This document shows, piece by piece, positions 13,001 to 24,409 of a DNA stretch of 64,000 nt. Position 1 is the first letter of the stretch, and every line of letters begins with the position of its first letter. The notes under the pieces are model-generated. The model was not told the origin of the DNA, ran no database searches, and worked only from the letters and a program-made list of their open reading frames with translations. The DNA is taken from the NCBI GenBank assembly GCA_015227615.1, contig JAALGZ010000004.1, positions 1,054,001 through 1,118,000 of the forward strand. The letters are read 5' to 3'. The position numbers and the translations under genes were made by a program. The stretch comes from Labyrinthula sp. Ha (Eukaryota; Sar; Bigyra; Labyrinthulida; Labyrinthulaceae).

Positions 13001-16000
13001 CTTATATATGGCTATGTACACATAATACAATATACTTGCTGTATCATATCGTGACATCCAACTACCGAGTGGATCTTCCGAACCAGCTGATTCTGAAATA
13101 AAAACAGAAAGACATTTCCGCACAACATTTTTTGAAATGGATATTACGACTTCATCTTCAAAGGAACTACCCTTTCTTTCATCTAGAACAGGACTAGACC
13201 TTGTGTCTTGGTATATGGTATTGTTTCTCGGTCTAACCTTCGCCCCTGAACTATCAAACGCATAAGTTTTATACTTGGAATCTCCAAGGTAATAGTTAAA
13301 ATGCCAAAAAAACAAGTCTGACATTTGCATTAAAAGAACAAGCTTCTCTTTGGATAAAACTTCGTTCACAGTTCCAACGTTCCAGTCGACTTGCATTTCG
13401 TCGGCAGTAGAAAAAACAAACTTTAAACAACCATTGTGAAAAAAAATAAATTCAATTGTTTTCCATGTAAGCTTCGAATCAATTCTTTTAAGAAGAAATC
13501 TCTCACTTGAAGAACCAAAGTCCTTGTTAACCCCTTTGTCTTCAATACAAACATCTGCTTTAAGCTGAGCCTTTGCATACCCAAGCCTCAAATCAACTAA
13601 CCGGTCACCTGCTTTATCATTGTCTGCTGAGGAAACTGCGAGTTCAGTAAAGCTAAGAGTCAAGAACTGTGTCGTTGCGGTATCGTGGAACAAATAAGGT
13701 AACAAAGACTGGTGCATCTTTAAAGTAAGTTTCGGACATTGGATATCACAATGCAAAGAAGAAAAAGTGTTCTTCAAACCATTTTCAGAATTATGAAACG
13801 ATTCTTTTGTTGAAGCCACTTGAAACTTTTTTCCATAAACTTCTGCATTCAGCAAACGGAAAAGCGCGATATTCCGCACAACTTCCTTCAGCCAGATGCT
13901 CGAATAATGATCAACTAACAAATCACTGCAGAAGGATAGAGTATCGGGACCGCTTTGAAAATAATTTAGAAACGGCAAAACTACTTCTTTATTAACGCTT
14001 ACCGCGAGTTCGGAAAAATTAATCATGAGGTTGAGTTCAGGTTTGCGATTAGGCTTAATCTTCCGCGCATGGAACTGAGATTGTACAAATAAGTTCTTAG
14101 TGCACACACCATGCATAGAATTCTTACGCCATAACCGCTGCAGGAACGCTTCTAACAAAGCATTTTTGGGCAAGACATATTTGTCCAGAAGTGAGAGAGA
14201 AGGGTGTGAGAATGCAACATCTATCATGGCAGAATGATGAGTTTTGTTTGGAGAACAGAACAGCGACAACAGACCCTGCGGAGAGGTCGCCCAAACATCA
14301 ATTATAGCTACCGAAAAAGAAAATGAAATTTTGCTGTACTCAAGAAGGCGCTCCATTAGTGTTGGTTTATGCCCAAAAACATCGTGTTCAATGCCAACTA
14401 CTATCCCATATGACAAAAGCGTGATAGAGTTTAACTCCTCTTCTTGTGGTATTGCTAAAGCAAGCTCCACACGAATCTTTGCTATGAAAAATTCAAAGCA
14501 AGAAAAGTTAACAACCGATCCGTAACGAAACTTTTCAACGACTTCAAAGTCGCTTACGTCGGGAGAAGATATACGAATAACCACCGGCAGCTTCATGCTA
14601 TAAGCCAAAACTTCAGCCTCGAATGGTTTAACATTGGTTAACCTTTTTCCATTAATTCCGATAATAACAAAACCAGGCTTAATAACATGGAGGGAGCTGA
14701 CCAAACTCCTCTGACGTACACTTTTGACTACAATATCTGGTTTGGTATAATTTGACCAACCAAATACGAGTCCTAAATCACGGTTATTATCAGCAACTTT
14801 AATTTCAAACTCCTTGACACCAGGTTCCACGGATAGTTTTTCCAAACCTGTAAATTTAGAATACGCTAAAGAAATAATGATGTCATCGATCTCCACAAGG
14901 GAAGAATCTAGATATTTTTTAGAATACAGTCTTTCTCTAAATGCGGGTTCAAATGAAGGATGAACTTCATATAAACCAGTATTCGAGACGCTTCCAAAGA
15001 CAGCGTTTCGCAAAGAGTTCTTTTTCTGCTTCATGTAATCTCCCACCTCCCTTACTACAGAGTTAACTGTCAGAGCTGGTTCGATAGTGAAGCTATCAAC
15101 ACCGCCTGTGCTAGAAATAAACACACCTTCTCCACTATGCTGTTCTTGTTTAAACATCAAAGTGCTTACAGCAGACGCAATTATCTCTTCACATAATGTC
15201 AAAGGCAGAAACAGTTCTATTTCTTGAAGCAGGGACTGATTTGTTGTGGCATTCTCTACACTCCCAACCAATCGCATGTTGCAATACTTTTCATATTGAA
15301 TGGCTGCGGACTCCAAAACAGAATCTGCATCTTGTGGCTGTGTGTTATGCAATACTTTCCCATAACTTCGAATAAAATTCTGCTTCCGAATGAGGTATGC
15401 CTTAGAATAAAAATCAGCGTAAGCAGCAAAGTAGGAACTTAGGAAAAGGAAAAACTTAACCGATGGCGCTTCCAAGTATAACGACAAAGTTTCAATAAAT
15501 ATGCGACTACGAACTCTTGGAATATTGAAATTATCCTCCACATTGTGTAGCCTCATACTTCCACCTATCGTGTATTCGGTATTTAACTGCATCAAACAAA
15601 CAACATCTATTTGGTTTAGAACAGAAGATAAATTAGTTTTCAGAGGGGCAGAAACGTGCTCGGAAAATACCTGATGAAGAGCCCGGTTCATGTTTATGCT
15701 TCGCTCAGAACTATCATTGAGTGAATCAAACTGCTTTTGCAAAGCAACACGAGACAGACTGAAAGGAAGAGTCCAATTCTCTATTTTCAGGGATGAAAAA
15801 GTTACCTTCTTGTTCAAAATATGCGAGCTATGTGATACAAACCCAGACTTGAAGTCCTTGTCTGTGCTTTGGACAATCAGTCGCTCAAGCGAAAATACAA
15901 CAACATATACTTTTTCGGAAACATTTTCCCGCTAAAAATAAAGAAAAAAAACTTTCACTCTCGAGGCAGCGCCAGTACTGGAACCAGGGTAATCATACCA

Positions 16001-16625
16001 TTTGTTGTCAAGGGGGGCTTCGAATCTCAGTGTAAAACTTTTCAGAGAAACATTTAAGTTATTTAAACCACGGTTTATCCATGAGCTAAACCAGCTACGA
16101 GAGAAGTAAGGAATTGAGTTCTCAAGCTCTTGTAAGCATTTTGCCCTTTCCTAAAACTAAAGGAAAGCAAAACGCTACCTCTGTTTTTCTGTTAGGTGTA
16201 TTCACTGATGAAAGAAAATCAACCGTTTCTGAATATATTTTATCCCAAATGTTTTCTACAATTTTCTTTCTTAGTTTTAGAACAGCTCGTTGCACTTTGA
16301 ACTCGTCCCATTCTCGCTGCGGTAAGGGTTGAACATTGACAAACACGCCATTGATGTTAATTTCACTGCTTCGACTTGAGAATCCATTCAAAGGAACACA
16401 GATTACAATATTTTCTATTACAAAACTACTTACTTTAAAGGGAAGCTTCATATCTATGAAAAGATCAGAGATCACAGAACAGTTTAAATACAAGTTCTTT
16501 ATCCTTACGGTAAGACAGAAACTCCAAGAGAGCTCATATTCAGCTTCAAAATCTATTTCAGAATCATGGTAGTCTGATATATAACTCTCAATAAAACGCT
16601 TTATTACACCATCCAGCTTGCCCAT
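4019..16625 (-). CDS. VPS13: VPS13-type bridge-like lipid transfer protein, six exons
   Basis: Exons (minus strand) are 16625-16179, 16150-15959, 15931-11626, 11597-11223, 11194-9885 and 9853-4019. The introns are 28, 27, 28, 28 and 31 nt, and splicing gives one frame of about 4,154 aa ending in TAG. Residues 1-110 match the Chorein_N domain (ININGVFVNVQPL). Exon 2 gives NLNVSLKSFTLRFEAPL, the usual repeat that follows it. About 588-671 is PDZ-like (DLGLVFGW...KPGFVIIGINGKRL). About 2482-2501 is a CxxC...CxxC zinc-ribbon-like knuckle, and 2559-2680 is PH-like. VAB/SHR-BD repeats follow at about 2815-3400 (VTSPCWIYNYSDVNVLLREV). The C-terminus holds VREPREFRKNGSYLEYGG, typical of VPS13/ATG2 ends, then an IQ-like basic helix. 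VPS13 proteins are rods that carry lipids in bulk between organelles at contact sites. Further in-frame introns cannot be excluded inside the long exons. Confidence 0.93.
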
Positions 16626-16988
16626 CTATTGTGTCTCTATTGATTTTCGAAATTCAATTGATTTTTCTATCTTTATGTTGAGGTAGCGAGTTTAACACAA
16701 CGGTTATCTCAAAAGGCCAGATGGCCTTTTCAGAGTGGTTGTTTCCGTGAGAAATGTTTACATTTAAAAATACAGAACAAAGGAAAAATGATAAAACAAT
16801 AATATCAAAGTCAACTCTGAATACCTATGTTTGAAAACTAATTGAGGTTGGCTATTTATTATCGATACAAATATGCTTAATTATGGAATTCTTGTGATAG
16901 TCGTAGGATAGGAAGAGATTCTAGCTCAATAATTAAATCTTATAAGGGTTAGAGAGTGGGATTAGCAATTACAAAAAAAGAAAGAGAA
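16626..16988. promoter_or_regulatory. Upstream region of the VPS13 gene
   Basis: This 363-bp AT-rich gap lies between the VPS13 start codon and the stop of the next minus-strand gene upstream. It must hold the VPS13 promoter and 5' leader. I see no specific motif in it. Confidence 0.5.
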
Positions 16989-17801
16989 TTAAAGCACGAA
17001 GTTTATCTGTTGCATAATTTCATTTTCTTTTTGACTTAATTGTTTGGATATCCCTGCTCTACTTAAGAGATAGAGAATGATGAAATCCAAGAAGCTAAAT
17101 TTGCTTTCATTTTCCATTAGAGACCGTGCCACCTTGCTTGGTACTCTGAGTCTGTTGAATGCAACTAAAGCACTTCCTCTATTAATTTTTCTTGACTTAT
17201 TTTCAAGATACTCTTCGTGGTTCTTAAATATTTTTTGTATTCTCTCGAAGTCTTTACTCTGTAATTTTAAAAGCAAAGAAGAGATTTCTTGGCTTGTAAG
17301 CCTGGATTTCTGCTTTGGTGCTTTACTGAAAAAGGATCTTCTATACTTCATTTTAAATATTTTTTCTGACTTTTCCAATAGGTTTCTTTTTTTACGAGGT
17401 TCTTGGGATATTTTTATCAACCTATGGGATAATCTAGACCCCGAGAAACTTTTCTTCTCTGTTGCTCTGCCCCTTTTAGATTCTATCCTGTTATTGCAGT
17501 CATGATTGTCTAAGCCAAATATATTTTTATATTTTTTTGTTTCTTGGTAACATTTTCCTAAATTCTTTGTTGCTTTTGTTCTTTTAGATTTCTTGGTTTC
17601 TTCTGATTTCAATAAGATTTCAGTGCCTAACTTTGTTCTACTTTGTCGAAAATCATCTGAACTTAAATTTAATCTCGTCTTCTGATCAGGATTAGAAAGC
17701 TCTTCATTTGTCTTAATTTTTTTATATTTTTTTATTTTTGTTTCTTTGTATCCAAGTAATTTCGATATATTGTCCTCAAAAAGGAAATTGATGTTTGCCA
17801 T
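16989..17801 (-). CDS. Lys-rich orphan protein, 270 aa
   Basis: This ATG-initiated frame of 270 codons ends in TAA in AT-rich DNA. It lies upstream of the VPS13 gene on the same strand. The protein is very basic, with many Lys and Arg and several Lys-rich tracts in the first 150 residues (KETKIKKYKKIKT). The C-terminal third is more ordered: LTSQEISSLLLKLQSKDFER, then a helical stretch with FLDFIILYLLSRAGISKQL. Composition suggests a nucleic-acid-binding or nucleolar protein, but I recognise no domain and the length of the open frame is the main evidence. No signal peptide or clear membrane segment is visible. Confidence 0.6.
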   Translation of the reverse strand: MANINFLFEDNISKLLGYKETKIKKYKKIKTNEELSNPDQKTRLNLSSDDFRQSRTKLGTEILLKSEETKKSKRTKATKNLGKCYQETKKYKNIFGLDNHDCNNRIESKRGRATEKKSFSGSRLSHRLIKISQEPRKKRNLLEKSEKIFKMKYRRSFFSKAPKQKSRLTSQEISSLLLKLQSKDFERIQKIFKNHEEYLENKSRKINRGSALVAFNRLRVPSKVARSLMENESKFSFLDFIILYLLSRAGISKQLSQKENEIMQQINFVL

Positions 17802-20162
17802 GAATCAAGGCCCATCTTTAACGGAAATACTCTCTGGCATCAGGAATTTCTACTGTTTAGCTACCCATTAAAGAAAGAATGGCAACTGGGAACCTTATTT
17901 CCTCGTATTTCTGACCATGATGAAGTTACAACAATTACTTTATTAGAGCCTAGGTCAATATAGACTGAACTGAGGAGTATTGTCTATGTTTGGGCGACGG
18001 AATCCTATAAGCTGAGTCTAACATGACTCTACATTATTTTCTTATCTTTTTTACCACTTTTAAATTCATTTCATTTTAACGTTGCTTTTGTACTATAAGC
18101 AGTAGGAGAGGGCTATATACTTATATCAATCAGTTTAAATAGATATTACGCATCAATTATGTGGCTCAATTTAAAAATTTTTATCTGGTACTTAACTGAC
18201 CATCATTACTAAGCAATTCTATAGTGTTCACACAAATATTAATCTGTTATAACACATCCTATACAGTCATGTATATTGTACATGGCTCTATATTGTAAGC
18301 TTAATTCTTATTCCAGTCATGCGTTTCTACCGGCTCCATAACCAGTATAGGTCAGAATGCCAATAGATCATAATCAAAAAACTTAATTAACCCTCCCAAA
18401 CCCATAGGCAAAAAAGAACGAATGAGAAACATGTTGTTTTACTATAAACTCATTGAGAACCTTTCTAATAGGTCGATTATGAATTCGAATATGAGTAAAA
18501 ATTAACAGCGGTATCCTAACCATTATAGAATTTAATGTGTATACTGAAGTGTGTTTATCCAAGTCAGATCCACAGCCATTTTAACATATTGTAGGTATTT
18601 TATTTTCCTTGTTTCGTCTGTTGATATATGTTTTTACGAATTGATACTGTAAGCTAAATTTCCGGAAAATTCAGCCGCAGGAATCCTTTCAAGAACGTCA
18701 CTGGTGATATACATCGCGGTTAGTTCCACTGTGAAGGGCTGAAGCATATATCTGATATATATATATTGTACCTAGTGGACAACTAGATATAAACTTAAAA
18801 CGTGTCACCATATTCTTGGTTTCACAAAATTTGCTTAGTATCTGAGGATAAGACGTGTTTTCTTTCAGTGGAATTAATATTCGGTCATTCAGTAAGTGGA
18901 AATGAACCCTTTAAATCATGACACTATACCGGTGTTCTGACTACAACAGTACTAAAAATATCTATAAGAAAGTGGACTTTGTTGAATTGTTATATTTTGA
19001 TGATATTCACCTGAGAAAAGAAAGGGTTATTCAATAGGGAACTTGGTTGCAGGGTAAGAATAGTCTCTAAATTGAATGATATGTTGTTTTCTTTAGCAGC
19101 GAGTGTAATTTATCATCTATTGCAAAAACCTTGCTTTCAAGGAGTTTTCACACTGTGAAAATAATGAAAACCAAGCTGGGACTTTAGTAATTTGCCAAGT
19201 CTTATGCATCCATTGTAAATCCAGTAGTGACTAGATTAAGGAAGCAAGTGCTAAAAATTAAATTGCTTAGTTTTGATGCCCAAGGAATCTAGTGGTAGCT
19301 TTCTACTGAAATTATCTTATGTTTTTTTCTTGTATAAAACATATGTACTAGAAACTTATTTATTTCAATATTATTATCATACTATTATGTTTATTTTCTT
19401 GATAATTCTTCCTTGACTTCTCCAATGATCAAAATTTTCTATTAATGTGATACTTTTTAGTTGCTACAAAATAATATAGATACAGTGCGTGTTACAAGGT
19501 AGATACTTATTGTTTTTTGTCTATAGCACTTATTAGGCTCCTGGTTTTAGTCTGTAAGCTTAATCTGTCTTGATTGCATTTGCACTATGTGTTTTCTTCG
19601 AGAAATTATTGACAAACTATTTAAGGGGGAATAGTTTATTTACATCAATTTTTAGTTAAGGTAAAACCCCTGGTAGATTTTTCTTTACGTGCTGGTATAA
19701 TAAGACTAGCTCAGACGAGTACTAAGACAAGATAAAACTTCTCACAATGGATTAGCTATATGGCAAGGGTTACAGATACTCATATTAAATTAGCTCCAAG
19801 CTCCATGAAATTTCATCACATGGCTGATGTGCTTCAACTTAATAGTCAAAACACGAAAACAACCAGTGATCAAAGATTCAACATACAAGAGTACCAAGCC
19901 ATAATAGAAGACCCTATATTTCAGTAGAGCATAAATTCGCGTAGTTTCTGTCATATACTTTGATTTCTAGACCTGTAAATAGGACCATGGCTTGATGTTG
20001 CTCTTCTTTGTGAGGGTTATGCGTGTATTATTATTGAAAAGGTATTCATTTTGATATATTGTTATCGCTCCAAATTGATGAAGACATAATGGTTTGCTTC
20101 AAACTAGATATAATACAGTAGCGTAATTATTAAAGTATATTGATGCGCTGCTTCCCCAGACC
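17802..20162. other. Gene-poor AT-rich stretch
   Basis: No frame of useful length, no RNA gene and no clear repeat is visible. A short TA microsatellite lies near 18755-18768. Confidence 0.55.
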
Positions 20163-20462
20163 CTAAATGGCAACATAGAACTTGCTTAATTTTCTGACGT
20201 GGTCAAAGAAACTCTTAACTATTCGGCTTCGAAGTGCAGAAACTTGTACGCATTCGAACTCCACTGGAACATTGTTTCCAATGACTAACCAATATTCTCT
20301 AAAGTATTCGATATGAGTTTTTTTAAATCCATTACCGCTGTTTGGGACAAAATCTTGATAATGATTTATTCTTGTGTTAAGACTGTGTGCAATTTCCTGG
20401 ATTTTGCAAGCTCGACAAGTATGATACTGTCTTCGCGAGAATGCTCTCTTTTCACCTACCAT
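20163..20462 (-). CDS. Possible small hypothetical ORF, 99 aa
   Basis: This ATG-initiated frame of 99 codons sits isolated in a gene-poor stretch. It contains one CxxC (HTCRACKIQEIAHSL) and a mixed, protein-like composition (EYFREYWLVIGNNVPVEF). I recognise no family. It could be a real small gene, an exon of a spliced gene, or a remnant of a mobile element. Confidence 0.25.
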   Translation of the reverse strand: MVGEKRAFSRRQYHTCRACKIQEIAHSLNTRINHYQDFVPNSGNGFKKTHIEYFREYWLVIGNNVPVEFECVQVSALRSRIVKSFFDHVRKLSKFYVAI

Positions 20463-21867
20463 CTTTTACCAGCCAAATTTAAAAGATAATCATAAAACAG
20501 GTTGAGACAATTTTTATGGGCCTAACAACCTACTTAATAACATACCAGAAATATTTTTCCCCTAGAAACATAACAATTCAGAAAGTTAAAATTCTGGATG
20601 GTACCATCAGATGAACTGGAATGCTGGGTGATATTGATAAACAGTGTTTACCCATAAAATTATGTGTTGTTTCATTTTTTACTCAAATAATGGTGTGTAC
20701 TTTAGCTCTCAACAATCATGCTGATAATATACTTTTATCATGAGTAGTATGAAGGTATTCTGACACGGTGGCCGATATAAATTTTTTCGACAAAACTAGA
20801 AGTATATCTGTATAAGAAGTCTGTTTCGACACAATGGACAATTTTATTTATCAAAACAATTTCGTGCATAAGTAGAGTTATCTACTTAGTTCTACAGAGG
20901 TACCTTCGCCGAAGTTGATTCATAGATAGATTTTCTGGCAACATTTACATCTTCACCAGCCCATTAACATCAAGTTAATAGTTTATATTAATTTTGTTTA
21001 CATATTAAATCACTCGATCAATAAAAAAAATATAACTACACACTTATTTACTTAAGTTTTGTTAATTTCTTCGGGCCTTATGCAATTTTTAACAATCATA
21101 CCTGTTGTTACACTTATATATTGCAATAGTTTTCATGCTAACTGGTGGATACTACACAATAGTCGACCTGCGTCTATTAGCAAATAAAAATAAAAGAGTA
21201 TTTCAATATAACAAAAAATAGGTTATTGTTAACACATACTTTTGACTGTAAAATGCCATCACGATTATTCCCGAGAACGGATTTACTTTCCTTGCTCCAA
21301 AGAAGCAAACTTGAAAGTGACAGCATAGTTCTATTGACTAAAAATCAGCTAAAAAGCATACAAGAGAATAGAAATTAAGGAAAGTGATACCTTTTCTATG
21401 GAATTTATCGAAATGCGAATAATAACTCCCCTCCTGCCAATGGTAAAGGAAAAATAGGTATGATAGATTAGAGAGCGTATAGACGGCGTTGTATCTTCTA
21501 CAGTTAATTTCTGAAACAATAATTTATTTGCCGTTTGAAATATTAGAATATATATATGTGTTTTTTATGAAAATAAATTCTCTGATATATATATAACCTT
21601 GTGTGCCTGGCTTCAAGACATGGAGGAACGAAGACTTCAATAGAAAATATAGCATTTCATACTAGATAGGGACGGTCCTTACAAAAACTACAAATAAAGA
21701 AGCAAAAAAAATAATCTAGAAAGGAAGATGTTATGATTTAAAAGATTATATATATCTTTTCAGAGGAAAGATATATATATATATTTTTTTTTGGTTTCTC
21801 CAACCAAAACATAATGTGAAGTCTATTCATCTGTTATCAGCAGTGTTGCATTACCCCAGGACAAGAA
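20463..21867. other. AT-rich intergenic stretch with TA microsatellites
   Basis: No coding frame is visible. Runs of alternating AT occur near 21550, 21585, 21750 and 21771-21784. The last run sits about 85 bp before the next start codon and is followed by a T tract. Confidence 0.5.
21771..21784. repeat. (AT)n microsatellite
   Basis: Fourteen bases of alternating AT followed by a T tract, about 85 bp upstream of the CID gene. A similar run lies at 42267-42282 upstream of the ZW10 gene. Confidence 0.7.
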
Positions 21868-22881
21868 ATGTCAGCATTGAAAAAAGCCTTGAGCAAATTA
21901 GATGAACTACAGCAACCTGAGTATGGAACCCTTGACGGAATTCATGGCTACAGTAAGCTGCTGGAATCTGTAAAAGGTGATGATTGCTACACATTTTCTT
22001 CCAAATGGCTGGAAAAATTGAAACAGGTGGAAAATGAGTGGGATGAAGACCACCTGATACGATTCCTTTATATTGCGAAAGATTTTGTACAATCAAGCAT
22101 AAAACACCGTAATGAACCAAGAAATGCTTTTGAAAAAGTTTTACCTGAGGCTTCTAAAATTTTTTCTCTTCGTATGTTTCGGAAGAAGAACAGTGTCCAA
22201 AAAATTTATTCCATTCTTCGAAACGAAGAAACTTATGATCCTGTTTTTATTGACAAATTAAACTCAATTCTAATGTCAAACCCAAATTCGCATACTGAAA
22301 ACCAAACTAAAAAAGATGAAGAGGAAGAATCCATGACTGCGAGTGCTCCCCCTGATATTTTATCTTCAGATGATGAAAGTGATTTTGGAGACATGGTTCA
22401 AAAGCCTGCTGTAAAGAAAAAGAAAAAAGTTGATCTTGGTGCTCTACTTGTTATTCTGGAAAAAAGTTTGAATCTAGAAATTGAGCTTAAAAAGCTGGAC
22501 ATTTCTGCCGAGAACTATGAAAAGATATGTGTCTTGAAAGCCTTGATGAAAGCAAAAAGAGAGATTTTAAAAGTTTTTCAGTCCTCCTTAGAGGCGTTTT
22601 CTGAGGATGAAGGGAATAAACTTGGTCATAAGGAAGAAAAAATGGAAGAGCTTGTGAAGAAATCCACTGACGTAGACACGTATATGACAGAGTTTGGGGC
22701 CACTCTGCATGAAGAGATTACAGAAGAGCGATATATCCTCAAACGTAAAAGGAGCGATGAAATAGGTATTGCCACTGATAAGAAAGAAGAGGAGGAGTTG
22801 CAACTTGTTTGGGACAAATTTACGAAAAGTTATATTCCTGCTCCGAAAATAGGGGACATCGAGGACTGGAGGGAAAGGTAG
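21868..22881 (+). CDS. CID-domain protein, RPRD1/Rtt103-like
   Basis: The 337-aa intronless gene ends in TAG. The N-terminal 130 residues read as a CID/RPR domain (helical repeat that binds the RNA polymerase II C-terminal domain): LIRFLYIAKDFVQSSIKHRN corresponds to the family's 'lyLaNdilq' helix, and VQKIYSILRNEETYDPVFID to its last helix. An acidic linker (DDESDF) and a Lys-rich tract follow, then a helical, probably coiled-coil half (about 185-300) as in the dimerising tail of RPRD1. Such proteins link CTD phosphorylation to RNA 3'-end formation and termination. The C-terminal KSYIPAPKIGDIEDWRER looks like a short conserved tail. The next gene on the same strand starts 272 bp downstream. 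The CID call rests on pattern resemblance only. Confidence 0.65.
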   Translation: MSALKKALSKLDELQQPEYGTLDGIHGYSKLLESVKGDDCYTFSSKWLEKLKQVENEWDEDHLIRFLYIAKDFVQSSIKHRNEPRNAFEKVLPEASKIFSLRMFRKKNSVQKIYSILRNEETYDPVFIDKLNSILMSNPNSHTENQTKKDEEEESMTASAPPDILSSDDESDFGDMVQKPAVKKKKKVDLGALLVILEKSLNLEIELKKLDISAENYEKICVLKALMKAKREILKVFQSSLEAFSEDEGNKLGHKEEKMEELVKKSTDVDTYMTEFGATLHEEITEERYILKRKRSDEIGIATDKKEEEELQLVWDKFTKSYIPAPKIGDIEDWRER

Positions 22882-23153
22882 TACCAGTTACTTTGCTGTT
22901 TACTTTTTCCTGTTTAATATAAGCTTTACCCTATTGCTTCAATGTTTTTATGTTAAATCACTTACCTAATAATTTGTAAAAGTCTTGCAACTGGTTTTCT
23001 GCGTAGTCTCGATTATTGAAGTCAGAACTATGAAACTTGTTTTATTTACTTGCCACGTCATCATTCCCAATATTATTTTATCCAATTTCTATTCAAACTA
23101 TTTTGGGCAATTGATCTGGGAAAAACAAAAACTGAAAACCAAGAGAAAATAAA

Positions 23154-23375
23154 ATGCCAAAGCAGATCAAAGAAATCCGAGACTTTCTCCAAAAAGCAAG
23201 AAGAAAAGATGCTGTAGCTGTAAAAGTTTTAAGGAGTAAAACAAAGACGAAGTTCAAAATTAGATGCAGCAGATACTTGTACACTCTTGTGGTTCCTGAC
23301 AAAGACAAGGCAGATAAATTAGTACAAAGCTTACCACCTGGTTTGACACGCAAAGACATCCAGGGAAAGAGATAA
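23154..23375 (+). CDS. RPL38: 60S ribosomal protein eL38
   Basis: The protein is 73 aa, the normal eL38 length, and full-length without intron. Diagnostic stretches are [40 protein letters not shown] and [14 protein letters not shown], which align along the whole human protein. It is a small component of the large cytosolic ribosomal subunit. The start is the only ATG in frame. The stop (TAA) lies 39 bp from the stop of the convergent CFAP91-like gene, so the two transcripts probably overlap at their 3' ends. Confidence 0.98.
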   Translation: MPKQIKEIRDFLQKARRKDAVAVKVLRSKTKTKFKIRCSRYLYTLVVPDKDKADKLVQSLPPGLTRKDIQGKR

Positions 23376-23414
23376 ATTTTACTTTTTAAGTGTTTATTCT
23401 TTTCTTGGATATAG

Positions 23415-24383
23415 TTACTCAGAATACCCCAATTTTGCGGAAAGTTTCTCTAAATTATTCCAAAGGTCTTTCTCTACTCTGGTATGCAACTTGGTCTCTC
23501 CACTTTCGATGTGAACAAGATTTTTTTTAGCGATTTCTTGCGCTTCCTTAGATTTTGGGAAATCAACATTTCCCAGCTTCAATGATTTTGTGCGTGGTTT
23601 ATACTGTGTTTTCGATATATGCTGCTTCTTTTCTTCATTCAGAACTATTTGGCGAAGCGACTCTTCAGCAAATTGTTGTTTCTGGAAATATTTGTTCCTT
23701 TGTCTTTCAATCTTGTTCATAGTTTCATATAGTTTTTCCTTTTGTCTCAATTCAAGCTGTTTACAACGGTTTTCAATGCGTCTTTTGTCGTCAGCAATTT
23801 GATCCATCTGTTGTTTGTGCTTCCAGTTCAAGTAGAAATAAATTTTCCTGTCAATGTCATCAACTTCGTTCTTAAAATCAGACTGCTCAATTTTTTCCAT
23901 TATTTTTTTTCTTAGTACTAGATCTCCTTCTTGAACATTCTTGAGTTCTTTTAGTAACTGTTTTCTTCTCCTCTCTCTCTCAATCAATTCCAAAGTTCTC
24001 GAGTTCACCTTTAATTTTCCATCAGCGCAAAATTTAGCAAAACCAATGTTTTTCGCAAGAAATGCGAATGGTTCACTGCCATTAATTTGAACCAAGGGCT
24101 CAAAAGGTACTGTCTGAGTTTCTGATTCTCTGCAGGAAGTTTGGACGCAAACGTTTCGTGGAGTCATTACCTGCTTTTGAGATTCCCTCACTCTTGGTGC
24201 AGATGGACACTCCTTTTGCGAGAAGAGAGATGCATCGAATTTTCTAAAATTAAAAAGAAAAAATAATTACATTTCAGGATACGTGATGTACTGCTGTGCT
24301 CCAAGAGGTCTACTAAAGTACTTGAAGCGCTCTCTCCCGGCAACTTGAGCTGTTTTTTGTGATCTAAGGGTGGGTTCTTTCAT
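23415..24383 (-). CDS. CFAP91: CFAP91 (MAATS1)-like flagellar protein, short form
   Basis: Exons are 24383-24271 and 24243-23415, with a 27-nt intron whose first in-frame codon is TAA. The protein is 313 aa. Near the N-terminus it has RFKYFSRPLGAQQY, then VCVQTSCRESETQTVPFEP, matching the 'VGTQTDYRESEAQTDP' signature of CFAP91. ELIERERRRKQLLKEL follows, like the family's 'EMIERAREKR', and then a long charged coiled coil. CFAP91 is a radial-spoke/calmodulin-associated axonemal protein (Chlamydomonas FAP91) of roughly 700-800 aa elsewhere; this copy keeps the N-terminal half. The gene is divergent from the SF-assemblin gene with 26 bp between start codons, which fits shared flagellar regulation. 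Confidence 0.75.
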
Positions 24384-24409
24384 TTAAGTCAATCCTAACC
24401 GGTAAAGAG
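24384..24409. promoter_or_regulatory. 26-bp divergent gap between two flagellar genes
   Basis: The start codons of CFAP91 (minus) and SF-assemblin (plus) are separated by only 26 bp. Core promoter elements and 5' leaders must therefore overlap each other or the neighbouring coding sequence, so a shared bidirectional promoter is the simplest reading. Confidence 0.6.

Noticed and set aside
15932-16178. Broken frames in VPS13 suggested a pseudogene or an alternative genetic code with reassigned TAG/TGA
   Set aside because: Removing GT...AG segments of 27 and 28 nt restores phase and conserved sequence, and all three stop codons end other intact genes.
16157-16178. A shorter 22-nt intron using an earlier AG in the first VPS13 intron
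   Set aside because: It puts a TAG directly in frame after the splice; the 28-nt version keeps the frame.
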